Shown here: in pieces, positions 44,336 through 52,406 of the stretch
Position numbering within the stretch: position 1 is the stretch's first letter
How the letters are laid out: every line of letters begins with the position of its first letter
Origin: Legionella feeleii
GTDB taxonomy: Bacteria > Pseudomonadota > Gammaproteobacteria > Legionellales > Legionellaceae
Assembly: GCF_001467625.1 (NCBI RefSeq)
Contig: NZ_LNYB01000031.1
Location: 21,195-85,194, forward strand
Direction of reading: 5' to 3'
Length of the DNA: 64,000 bases
Position numbers and translations under genes: made by a program
The notes under the pieces: model-generated
The model's input: only the letters and a program-made list of their open reading frames with translations
What the model was told of the DNA's origin: nothing
Database searches by the model: none

Positions 44336-45322
44336 ATGCATCATAATGCCAAAATATATGTAGCCGGACATCGTGGGTTAGTGGGTTCAGCATTAGTTAG
44401 AGCCCTGGAAAGGCAAGGCTATACAAATCTGTTACTCAGAACGAAAAGTGAGCTTGATTTAACAGACCAGGCAAAGGTTCATGCATTTTTTGCTCAGGAG
44501 CGTCCAGAGTATGTCTTTATGGCTGCAGCAAAGGTAGGTGGTATTGTTGCCAATAATACCTATCCTGCTGATTTTGGTTATCAAAACCAAATTATTCAAA
44601 CTAATCTTATTCATGCTTCCTGGGAAAATAAGGTCAAGCGCTTATTGTTTTTAGGCTCTTCTTGCCTTTACCCACGAGATTGCCCACAACCCATGTGCGA
44701 AGAGCATTTGTTAACCGGCCCGCTTGAGCCTACCAACAAAGCGTATGCACTCGCAAAAATATCAGGCATTTCAATGTGTGACTCGTTTAATCGACAATAT
44801 GGCACCAAATATTTGGTCGCTATGCCGACGAATCTCTATGGTCCAAATGACAATTATGATTTGCAAGCTTCTCACGTCATTCCGGCCTTAATGCGAAAAA
44901 TTCATGAAGCGAAGATTTCTCATGCGCCGTTTGTTGATGTTTGGGGTTCGGGTGCACCTAAACGTGAGTTTATGCATAGTGATGATATGGGGGATGCAGC
45001 GATATTTTTATTAAATTTACCGGACGCCCAATATGATGAATTGCTTCACTGTCCGGTAAGCGGCCCACTGGTAAACATTGGTTATGGCAAAGATATTTCC
45101 ATTAAAGAGCTGGTCGAGTTACTTTGTCGAATTGTCGATTATAAAGGTGAGGTCAGATGGGATAGCTCCAAACCTGATGGTACACCGAAAAAGCTATTGA
45201 ATACTGACAAAATCAGTAAAACGGGATGGCAACCGAAATTGGTTTTAGCTGATGAGTTAAAGAAAATATATTTTGATAAGTTTGTTAATGAAAATAAAGT
45301 TTCTTTGGCAGGTACTGTATGA
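44336..45322 (+). CDS. fcl: GDP-L-fucose synthase
   Basis: This 328-residue SDR (3,5-epimerase/4-reductase) converts GDP-4-keto-6-deoxy-mannose to GDP-L-fucose. It has VAGHRGLVGSALVRAL, AAAKVGGI, GSSCLYPRDCPQPM, the catalytic YALAK and MPTNLYGPNDNYD. GAGTGAG lies just upstream of the ATG. With manC and gmd it completes the route from mannose 6-phosphate-derived GDP-mannose to GDP-L-fucose. It overlaps the polymerase gene by 4 nt. Confidence 0.95.
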   Translation: MHHNAKIYVAGHRGLVGSALVRALERQGYTNLLLRTKSELDLTDQAKVHAFFAQERPEYVFMAAAKVGGIVANNTYPADFGYQNQIIQTNLIHASWENKVKRLLFLGSSCLYPRDCPQPMCEEHLLTGPLEPTNKAYALAKISGISMCDSFNRQYGTKYLVAMPTNLYGPNDNYDLQASHVIPALMRKIHEAKISHAPFVDVWGSGAPKREFMHSDDMGDAAIFLLNLPDAQYDELLHCPVSGPLVNIGYGKDISIKELVELLCRIVDYKGEVRWDSSKPDGTPKKLLNTDKISKTGWQPKLVLADELKKIYFDKFVNENKVSLAGTV

Positions 45323-46647
45323 CACGGTTTTTTTTTATAAGACCTAGCTATTTTCTTTATTTGATTTGGTTGATATTACTGGTTGTTTTTTATATTCAAC
45401 CTATTGAATATTTGAAGCCAGTTGGCTTCGGTGTTTGGGGTTTCATCCTGGGAGGATTGCTGGTTTTTACTCTGGGTGAGCAATCTGCCCGATTTTTCCC
45501 AGTCCGTCAGGAGGCTGCTGTTGCCGTTTCAACGCAGCACCTTAATCGTGTTGTGCTTTTTTCTTCTCTGCTTGGTTTATTGGGTATTTTGTGCCTGACT
45601 TATGACAAGCTAGTATTGAGTGGCCTTGATTATTCCCATGGCTTGGCTTTTATCCGTGAACTGCGTGTTCAGCAACTTGACAAGGGTGTGGATGTTCATC
45701 GTTCATTTTGGCTGTATTTAGGCTATCCCTTTTTCTCGTTTAGTTATCCGGCTTTAATGCTGTTGGTGATTAATGCTGCCGAGATCAAGCCTTCAGTAGG
45801 CCGTTTTGCCCAGCTGTCTGCTAGTTCACCCATCATCTATGCTTTATTGTATGGCGGGCGCATGCCAATATTTATTTTATTCTTTCTTCTTTTGACCTGC
45901 TGTTTTATAAGAAAATTTCATGGGAAAACGTTTTTCCCCAGAGAACATGCCTTATTGGCGAAATTGCTTATGTTAGGGATTTGTTTTGCTTTATACAGCA
46001 ATCATGTCTTGGTTGAGCGTAGACAGAATTCCAATCAGACTTCTTATAATGACTTCATGAACTTTGTTGTTCAGGAAAGTTGGGGGGCGGCGCCAAAACA
46101 ATGGATAACGACCCTGATTGAGGATGATATAGTAAGTAAAGATACTGCGATGACACTTATGACGAATTCAATGTATCTCACGAATGGGGTAGTTAGCTTA
46201 AGCAAGATAATAGACAATCATAAAAAATACACACCTTACTGGGGAACTTACCAGGTTGGTATTTTATCGCCTTTATTACGTGTTTTTTACGCTAACAACA
46301 CGGTATTGTCTACCATGAAAGAGAATATGGTTGATACCAACATCTATGGTTTTTATACGACTGCCTGGGGAGCCTGGTTCCTGGATTTCGGACTCATAGG
46401 GGCAATTCTGTTTATTGCAGTCTGGGGATATGTCAGTGGTACTAGTGCCAAGTATGCCAGAGATCCGGCTCGATTAGGTTCGCAGCTAATTTTAGCGTAT
46501 TGCTATACCTCTATTGTGGTCAGTATCTTTAATGGGCCCTTGGGGGGTTCTAATAGTTTTCTCATTTTTGTTTCTCTCGTTGTTGTGGCAGTCATGTTAA
46601 GGGGAATTGGTGTGAAACCTGTTGCTCAAAGCAGATTGGGCTCCTGA
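45319..46647 (+). CDS. wzy: Wzy-like O-antigen polymerase
   Basis: This 442-residue membrane protein has about 10-12 hydrophobic segments. It has a large hydrophilic loop of about 100 residues in the second half (RRQNSNQTSYNDF to MVDTNIYG), followed by further helices. That topology is typical of Wzy polymerases, which join flipped repeat units in the periplasm. A short GGRMPIFILFFLLL segment resembles family members. Sequence similarity in the family is weak, so the call leans on topology and on the wzx/wzz context. It overlaps fcl by 4 nt. Confidence 0.72.
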   Translation: MTRFFFIRPSYFLYLIWLILLVVFYIQPIEYLKPVGFGVWGFILGGLLVFTLGEQSARFFPVRQEAAVAVSTQHLNRVVLFSSLLGLLGILCLTYDKLVLSGLDYSHGLAFIRELRVQQLDKGVDVHRSFWLYLGYPFFSFSYPALMLLVINAAEIKPSVGRFAQLSASSPIIYALLYGGRMPIFILFFLLLTCCFIRKFHGKTFFPREHALLAKLLMLGICFALYSNHVLVERRQNSNQTSYNDFMNFVVQESWGAAPKQWITTLIEDDIVSKDTAMTLMTNSMYLTNGVVSLSKIIDNHKKYTPYWGTYQVGILSPLLRVFYANNTVLSTMKENMVDTNIYGFYTTAWGAWFLDFGLIGAILFIAVWGYVSGTSAKYARDPARLGSQLILAYCYTSIVVSIFNGPLGGSNSFLIFVSLVVVAVMLRGIGVKPVAQSRLGS

Positions 46648-46666
46648 TTTTTTAGTTATAGGATAA

Positions 46667-48094
46667 ATGATAATGACCGATGTAATGTTTTTTTCTCACC
46701 ATAACACTGGCTCTTGGTGGCAGTATTTGGCGGATAGCTTAAACTTTACAAAGTCTGTTTGCCTGGTAAGTGATTTGCGTGGTGAGGGTGATATTTGTAT
46801 CGTTGATGATTTTTATGCCAATCTACGTGAAAAGGATTGTGCCCAGATTGCCATCCAGCATTTTTCCCCTGCACTTTGTGATGATATCATTCGTCGTTGC
46901 CGAGTTTTACGCAATCAACAAAAAGCTCAAGCTTTAGCGATGATAGGCGCGATGTGGTTAACCTTCGACGCATTAATAAAAAAAGAAAAACCAAAATTAC
47001 TGATTACTTTTATTATCGATCGCTATGTTTTGGATGTTTTAAACCGAGTATTGCAATCTTACAATATACCGTTTTTGGGGTTGACTGCATCGATTGTACC
47101 TGACCATGTTATGTTTATGGTAAGAGGGAAATTGATCCATTTACGTGAACCTGAGAAGCAGGAGATTGAGAACGCCAGAAAACAATTAGTCAATGAATCA
47201 TTTACGCCATCCTACGTGAACAATAGTAAAAAATTTGGTCGTCTGCAGTATTGGCGTACCTTTTTATATTTTAAATTACGCGGGGCAGCGTTCGAATTGA
47301 TTCGCCATTTAAAGCGCGATAAATTGAATTTGCATTATCTCGAAGCGTTAAATCGCCTGGATCATAAACCGCGCTGGCCTGATTATAAAGTGCTTAATCT
47401 ATTACATGATGACTGGGAAAAGAGATTGGCTGAGGTCGCCCCTGATAAGCGGGTTTTTTTGGCATTACAATTACTTCCCGAGGCCTCTCTGGATTATTGG
47501 CTTGATGATCTTGCCTTGCTCAATAATGAACAGGTAGTCGAGGAAATTTGTAAGGTTCTTGGTAAAGCTGGCTATACTGTTTTTGTTAAAGACCATCCCT
47601 TGCAATTTGGTTTCAGAAAACGGGAGGTTATGCAGAAGCTGGCAAAATTACCCTATGTTGTTCTCGTTCCTTATGCTGCTCCAGCGACCCATTTAATTAA
47701 AGAATGCCCGATTACAGTGACGTTTACCGGTACTATTGGTTTTCAAAGTGCACTCGCTGGTGCGTGTTCAATTGTTAGTGGCGCTTATTATTCAGACGAG
47801 CAACATTTTGTGCATTTCCACAATTTGCATGATATTACTTTGTTACCGGAAAAAATTGCAGCTTTTCAGAAAGACAAACCACAAAAGATTAGTGATGCTG
47901 CGATAGATAGCTTATTAACTAACCTTTTATCAGCCAGTGCGCCGGGAGATCTTTTTAGTTTCCGACGCTTTGATAGGAATCAGCCCCAGCACGTAGAAAA
48001 AGCCGCAACGTTGGTTGAGTCATTGAATAAATACCTGCCACAGTTTTTGGTTGCTAGAAAAGAAAGTAAAGTACAAGAATCCTGCTCCGTGTAG
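46667..48094 (+). CDS. Capsule-synthesis-type GT-B glycosyltransferase
   Basis: This 475-residue soluble protein resembles the capsule polysaccharide synthesis (KpsS/KpsC-like) GT-B group. The C-terminal half has VFVKDHPLQFGFR (like the K-x-HP motif). TFTGTIGFQSALAG matches the position of the usual S/T-x-x-G-x-E-A loop, with Gln in place of Glu. Such enzymes often use CMP-activated acids, so it is a candidate legionaminic acid transferase. ATG 46667 is used; ATG 46673 is equally possible given AGGA at 46660. It ends the rightward run. Confidence 0.7.
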   Translation: MIMTDVMFFSHHNTGSWWQYLADSLNFTKSVCLVSDLRGEGDICIVDDFYANLREKDCAQIAIQHFSPALCDDIIRRCRVLRNQQKAQALAMIGAMWLTFDALIKKEKPKLLITFIIDRYVLDVLNRVLQSYNIPFLGLTASIVPDHVMFMVRGKLIHLREPEKQEIENARKQLVNESFTPSYVNNSKKFGRLQYWRTFLYFKLRGAAFELIRHLKRDKLNLHYLEALNRLDHKPRWPDYKVLNLLHDDWEKRLAEVAPDKRVFLALQLLPEASLDYWLDDLALLNNEQVVEEICKVLGKAGYTVFVKDHPLQFGFRKREVMQKLAKLPYVVLVPYAAPATHLIKECPITVTFTGTIGFQSALAGACSIVSGAYYSDEQHFVHFHNLHDITLLPEKIAAFQKDKPQKISDAAIDSLLTNLLSASAPGDLFSFRRFDRNQPQHVEKAATLVESLNKYLPQFLVARKESKVQESCSV

Positions 48095-48099
48095 TCCTG

Positions 48100-48125
48100 T
48101 AACCCGTTTGCAAGCAAATGGGTTA
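48100..48125. terminator. Hairpin at the end of the rightward sugar operon
   Basis: An 11-bp stem (TAACCCGTTTG / CAAATGGGTTA, one G-U pair) with a 4-nt loop lies 6 nt after the glycosyltransferase stop. No T run follows. It is placed where the rightward operon meets the converging transporter gene. Confidence 0.5.
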
Positions 48126-48183
48126 GCTGAGATGCTCTAAATCATTAGTACTGACGCTGGCGAATGCAATCGGCATCAGGTTC

Positions 48184-49686
48184 TCAGACAAGTTGAATTC
48201 CTTTCTGAGCCAATCTCCGCTGAAGGAAATAGGCAGTCAGTAGCATAATGCACCCCAGTACTAACGTACAGGAACCCATAAGCAGATAGTAATTCTGATA
48301 CAGGGGTAAGCTTTCTAGTGCGGAGCTTTTATTTGCTGGAATTGCTACGAAACCAGCTATGCGTCCGGAAATAGTGTTGGATAAGGAGGCTGCCAGATAC
48401 CAGACTCCCATGGCGAAGGCTAGTCCCTGACTGTCGCAATAAAGCCCGATCATACTTAAGCCAATTGCTGATACCCATAGTTCTGCCAAAGTAATGAGTA
48501 TGTAAGTAAACCCTATATAATTACCATCCACATAGCCATTAACTGCATTGGTTGCTGCAAAGGCCATCACTAACAAGGCAACGCCTGCTAACAAGGTTCC
48601 GCCGGCGAATTGGTAAGGGATAGTGAATTTAGGGAAGAAACGGTAAAAACGCGGTAATTGAGTACCTAAGGCAATAATAAGCAGCGGATTAAGCATTTGA
48701 TATTGCGCTGGAGAAACATGAAAATTCAAAAGTTTTAAATTGGAATTATTCTGTGCAAACAAGACGAGGGTTGTATTCATCTGGTTATAAATAATAAAAA
48801 ATACCACGGCTTCCACAATTAATAATAAGGCAACTAATTGTTTAGTCCTGGTTTCCCCGGTGAGCGCCAAGGTTCTTAAGAGAAACCAAAAAATCCCCAA
48901 GCCGCAGCCAATAGTCACAATGATACTGGCAACATAAATATATGAATAAGCAAAGAGGGTGAAGAAATAAATCATTATGAGATAAACAAATAGATAAGCT
49001 TTATTTGAGCCGGAAAAAGAAAGGGTATCTTTACCCCAAATGACATTGTCATAAAGAGAATAACGTTTGGCGAAGTTTAAAGCGGCAATTGCCTTGCCAA
49101 CAAAAACCAAGGTTAAAATTGACAAAGGGCCATAACGACTTTCCATCATTGCCGGGGCGATGATTGTTGCAAGCAAGGCACCGATATTAATTGCCATGTA
49201 ATAGTAAGTCATAGCCGATTTGGCTTTAATGGCATCATCAGAATAAATATGAGAAACCATACTTGATGAGGTACCTATTAAGAGGGAGTTGGAGGCTGGT
49301 ATTAATGCGTAAGCGGCGAGAAAGAGCAGATCTCCATATTTACTTAAGGTGTAACCACTTAACATGACAAGTAAATAAGCAGAGGCTAAAAAAATACTGC
49401 CCAGCAAGATGGCACGACGAACACCTAATACTTTATCCGCCATAAAACCACCTAGAACAGGCATGAGATAGCCCGTAGCCTGGCTAATTCCTATAAAGGC
49501 ATAGGCTTTTTCTTGATCATAACCTAGACCATGTGTAAGGAGGGGACGGGTCAGAAAAAGAATTAAAACAGTATTAAGTGCATAAGATGAAAACTGGCTC
49601 CAAAAGGTAATCAAAACGATATTATTGGTTTGCTGTTGACGGGTATCCCAGCGCGTAAAATAATTTTTTATTGTTTGATAAACCAC
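48184..49686 (-). CDS. POT/PTR2-family peptide transporter
   Basis: This 500-residue inner-membrane protein has about 14 hydrophobic segments and belongs to the proton-dependent oligopeptide transporter family. Family motifs include SSYALNTVLILFL (in place of ERFSYYG), GGFMADKVLGVRRAILLG and the TYYYMAINIGALLATIIAP region. The first cytosolic motif is altered from E-x-x-E-R to a weaker form, which may alter proton coupling. It probably imports di- or tripeptides, valuable to an amino-acid-consuming intracellular bacterium. It is transcribed toward the sugar locus. Confidence 0.85.
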   Translation of the reverse strand: MVYQTIKNYFTRWDTRQQQTNNIVLITFWSQFSSYALNTVLILFLTRPLLTHGLGYDQEKAYAFIGISQATGYLMPVLGGFMADKVLGVRRAILLGSIFLASAYLLVMLSGYTLSKYGDLLFLAAYALIPASNSLLIGTSSSMVSHIYSDDAIKAKSAMTYYYMAINIGALLATIIAPAMMESRYGPLSILTLVFVGKAIAALNFAKRYSLYDNVIWGKDTLSFSGSNKAYLFVYLIMIYFFTLFAYSYIYVASIIVTIGCGLGIFWFLLRTLALTGETRTKQLVALLLIVEAVVFFIIYNQMNTTLVLFAQNNSNLKLLNFHVSPAQYQMLNPLLIIALGTQLPRFYRFFPKFTIPYQFAGGTLLAGVALLVMAFAATNAVNGYVDGNYIGFTYILITLAELWVSAIGLSMIGLYCDSQGLAFAMGVWYLAASLSNTISGRIAGFVAIPANKSSALESLPLYQNYYLLMGSCTLVLGCIMLLTAYFLQRRLAQKGIQLV

Positions 49687-49740
49687 ATGAGCTCCTTAAC
49701 AAGTGGCGTACGAACGGTATTAGCGAAATGTAAATAGTCC

Positions 49741-50559
49741 CTATTTTTTAGCCAGTACCACATCAATAATATGAGTATCATGATAAGGAAAAGTAAATAT
49801 TTGTCCAAAAAGACGTTTCAATCGTTCTAATAAAAAATTTTTGGGCAACATTCTCATCGAAATACTGTTTAAAAACCAGGTGCCCTCGATGCCAAAATGA
49901 GCCAGTTCGTCAATATTTTGCAAGGTAATAGGGATTAGTAACCGTTGATGATGAATCACTTTGAATTGATGCTGTGCAAATACATGGAGTAACTCATCCA
50001 AACCTGAAGCGACGGTGGTATTTTTGACCATTGCTTTATAATAATGGCCAACAACGCTGCTCAATAAAGAGCCTTTGGCAATGAAATCGGCTAAATGCTG
50101 TTGAGCGACTGGAAATGATTCATAAGTTGTCGTGATCAGAGAAAAATGGCCATTAGCCCGAGTCAACAGATCAGCTTCGTTAAATAGAGTATGAATTGGG
50201 ATATAAGCGTTGATGAAATGAGCTAAGGTTAAATCCTGGCTGTGGTGCGGTAGATAACGGCTGGCCTCGGTTGCACTGGCTTCTATCGTGGTTAAAGGTA
50301 AGGCCTTACGAGCACGGGCCAGCATTTCTGTTGAAATATCTATACCCGTAAAATCCGCTTCTGGCATCAATGGTCTTAGTTTTTCCAAAAAGGCACCATT
50401 ACCAACGCCAAAATCCAGAACTTTGTAATGTGGTCTTAACCCCAGATGTTCTTGCTTAATCTGTGCTATCGCCACTTTGTGGCTGTCACTAATAGAGCCA
50501 AATCGATCTGCGGTTGCATAATTCCCCGCAATCTCGTTATACATGGCCTTTAAGGACAT
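49741..50559 (-). CDS. Class I SAM-dependent methyltransferase
   Basis: This 272-residue methyltransferase has motif I VLDFGVGNGAFLEKL, followed by GIDISTEMLARARK and LTLAHFINAYI. The N-terminus MYNEIAGNYATADRFG is typical of small-molecule methyltransferases. ATG 50559 is preferred, with GGAAAA about 8 nt upstream; an in-frame TTG at 50601 would add 14 unrelated residues. It is 55 nt downstream of the transporter-side gap and could share its leftward transcript. Its substrate is unknown; a role in sugar O-methylation is possible but not shown. Confidence 0.83.
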   Translation of the reverse strand: MSLKAMYNEIAGNYATADRFGSISDSHKVAIAQIKQEHLGLRPHYKVLDFGVGNGAFLEKLRPLMPEADFTGIDISTEMLARARKALPLTTIEASATEASRYLPHHSQDLTLAHFINAYIPIHTLFNEADLLTRANGHFSLITTTYESFPVAQQHLADFIAKGSLLSSVVGHYYKAMVKNTTVASGLDELLHVFAQHQFKVIHHQRLLIPITLQNIDELAHFGIEGTWFLNSISMRMLPKNFLLERLKRLFGQIFTFPYHDTHIIDVVLAKK

Positions 50560-50870
50560 GCAATTTTCCAGTTCATAAACATTCGGACAGTATATCGCCA
50601 ATTGCGTGCAGGGAATACTCTTTAAAGGATTAAATTGCTGCTGAAGGTTGGCATTGGCTTAGAGAGGCATCGTAATTTTTTATTTATTTTCAATTAGAAA
50701 AAATGGTTTAAGCCGATCTCTTAGTTTCCTCTTTTGCCATTTTTGAAAAAAAATCGTTCGATTTTACCTAATTTGCCGTATAATCTACGGGCTTATTTCG
50801 TTGCGGCCCAGCATGGTTTAAAAATAGCTTCTAGATAAATAGATTATCTATTGATAATTATGGAGAGGAG
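50560..50870 (+). promoter_or_regulatory. Divergent gap with sigma70-like -10 element
   Basis: This 311-nt gap separates the leftward methyltransferase from the rightward initiating transferase. A perfect TATAAT lies at 50779-50784; the -35 region 18 nt upstream (CGTTCG) is weak. Transcription from it would leave a leader of about 80 nt. The rest is AT-rich with A and T runs, and I see no gene in it. Confidence 0.5.
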
Positions 50871-51881
50871 ATGGCTTGGTTTAGCTTTTATTTGGTTATT
50901 TTAACGGTGTCTTGCCTCGTAACATGGTTGTTGCGCCGCTATGCTTTGGCAACAAGTTTGATAGATATTCCTAATCATCGCAGTTCCCATCAGGTTCCAA
51001 CACCACGAGGTGGAGGTCTTTCTTTTGTTTTTTGTTTTTTAGCAGCAACATTTTTCTTATTCTATCTAAACTGTATCTCATTCTCTGTATTCGCTACTCT
51101 GCTGTTGTCTGGTGGAGGTATTGCTGTCCTCGGTTTCTTGGATGACCGTGGCCATATTCCGGCTAAATGGCGCTTGCTAGGTCATTTTATCGCAACAAGT
51201 TTTGCTTTGTATCTGTTAGGTGGCATGCCGGCAATTTCTCTTTTTAATTGGACTTTAGCTCCTGGTTTTATAAGTAATGTTTTAGCCGTTTTTTATCTGG
51301 TTTGGCTGTTGAATTTATATAATTTTATGGATGGTATTGACGGCTTGGCTGCAGGAGAAGCGATTACGGTATGTTTGGGTGGTGTTTTATTATATTGCTT
51401 GCAAGCGGATTTAATGGCAATTTTTTTACCTCTTTGTTTGGCTTTTGCGGTAACCGGATTTTTAATCTGGAATTTCCCTCCGGCACGTATTTTTATGGGG
51501 GATGCTGGCAGTGGCTTTTTAGGACTTGTACTCGGATTATTATCGCTTCAAGCTACCACGGTTAATGCCAATTTTTTTTGGAGCTGGCTGATACTTTTAG
51601 GTGTCTTTATTGTTGATGCTACGGTAACATTAGTGCGCCGTGGATTGGGTGGCGAAAAACTGTCAGAAGCACATCGCAGCCATGCTTATCAGTATGCTTC
51701 CCGCTATTATGGAGGGCATTTGCCTGTAACAGTGGGTGTTTTGGCAATTAATTTGTTGTGGTTGTTACCTTGGTCTTTACTGGTAGGGGTAGGTTATTTC
51801 AATGGTTGTTTAGGATTACTCATTGCTTATTCGCCTTTGATAGTCTTGGCTCTAAAATTTAATGCTGGAAAAAGAGAGTAA
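50871..51881 (+). CDS. WecA/WbpL-type UndP sugar-1-phosphate transferase
   Basis: This 336-residue membrane enzyme of the MraY/WecA family starts O-chain synthesis by moving a HexNAc-1-phosphate onto undecaprenyl phosphate. About 10-11 helices are visible. Family motifs include PNHRSSHQVPTPRGGGL, LGFLDDRGHIPAKWR, FMDGIDGLAAGEA and FMGDAGSGFLGL, and the nucleotide-loop histidines occur in EAHRSHAYQYA. It is closest in style to WbpL, which uses QuiNAc/FucNAc donors. GGAGAGGAG precedes the ATG. It sits apart from the main sugar genes, just upstream of csrA. Confidence 0.92.
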   Translation: MAWFSFYLVILTVSCLVTWLLRRYALATSLIDIPNHRSSHQVPTPRGGGLSFVFCFLAATFFLFYLNCISFSVFATLLLSGGGIAVLGFLDDRGHIPAKWRLLGHFIATSFALYLLGGMPAISLFNWTLAPGFISNVLAVFYLVWLLNLYNFMDGIDGLAAGEAITVCLGGVLLYCLQADLMAIFLPLCLAFAVTGFLIWNFPPARIFMGDAGSGFLGLVLGLLSLQATTVNANFFWSWLILLGVFIVDATVTLVRRGLGGEKLSEAHRSHAYQYASRYYGGHLPVTVGVLAINLLWLLPWSLLVGVGYFNGCLGLLIAYSPLIVLALKFNAGKRE

Positions 51882-51931
51882 TTTTTCTTTTTATTTATAA
51901 AAAATTTTTAAAAATCAAATTCCTTAATATT

Positions 51932-51961
51932 TTGTTAAGAATGATTGTGTAAACTTACAAT
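51932..51961 (+). promoter_or_regulatory. Possible csrA promoter
   Basis: TTGTTA (51932-51937) and TACAAT (51956-51961) are separated by 18 nt. This would start transcription near 51968 and give a leader of about 100 nt before csrA. The match is moderate. Confidence 0.45.
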
Positions 51962-51994
51962 CGAATGCTTTATTGTTCATTTTTTGTTCGAATT

Positions 51995-52045
51995 GTAGTC
52001 ATCTAGAGCACCATGGAAGCGTTCTATGGAATAGATGATGGCTAC
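51995..52045 (+). promoter_or_regulatory. Two-tier hairpin in the csrA leader
   Basis: The inner hairpin CCATGGAA / TTCTATGG (52011-52029, GCG loop, one G-U pair) sits inside outer arms GTAGTCATCT and AGATGATGGCTAC that pair partly. GGA triplets occur in the inner stem and in the ribosome site AGAAGGGAG (52050-52058). CsrA binds GGA in hairpin loops, so autoregulation is conceivable, although here the GGA is in the stem. Confidence 0.45.
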
Positions 52046-52065
52046 TACTAGAAGGGAGATTTGTC

Positions 52066-52260
52066 ATGTTAATTTTGACTAGGCGTATTGGTGAAACGTT
52101 AATTATTGGTGATGATGTAAATATCACTGTCTTAGGGGTGAAAGGAAATCAGGTGCGCTTAGGCATTAATGCGCCAAAAGACGTTTCTGTGCACCGCGAA
52201 GAGATTTATCTGCGTATACAACAAGAGAAAGAAACAACTGACACTGAAGAAGCGGTATAG
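52066..52260 (+). CDS. csrA: Carbon storage regulator CsrA
   Basis: This 64-residue RNA-binding dimer controls translation by binding GGA sites near ribosome sites. In Legionella it governs the switch between replicative and transmissive phases. The sequence begins [18 protein letters not shown] and has the RNA-binding VHREEIY (with the critical Arg) near residues 42-48. The acidic tail [13 protein letters not shown] is variable in the family. AGAAGGGAG precedes the ATG. From memory, csrA also borders the LPS locus in L. pneumophila, supporting synteny. Confidence 0.96.
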   Translation: MLILTRRIGETLIIGDDVNITVLGVKGNQVRLGINAPKDVSVHREEIYLRIQQEKETTDTEEAV

Positions 52261-52289
52261 GCATAACCCAGATTTCAGCGCAGTCATCC

Positions 52290-52326
52290 TGCCCCGAATC
52301 GTTTAATGAGTAAACAAAGCGGGGCA
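52290..52326 (+). terminator. Two-part hairpin after csrA
   Basis: An outer 7-bp stem (TGCCCCG / CGGGGCA) encloses an inner 5-bp stem (GTTTA / TAAAC), about 30 nt after the csrA stop. It is followed by AACTCCC and not by a T run. It probably ends or stabilises the csrA transcript. It is too small to be a tRNA. Confidence 0.5.
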
Positions 52327-52406
52327 AACTCCCAATCCCTCTCCTCTCCATTTTCATTGAAACAAGCCACTTGAGTTATTCCTAAAGGGAATTGGCTGCT
52401 CCTGCT

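Noticed and set aside
52290-52326. tRNA gene after csrA
   Set aside because: The fold is only about 37 nt and lacks T-arm and anticodon-arm features.
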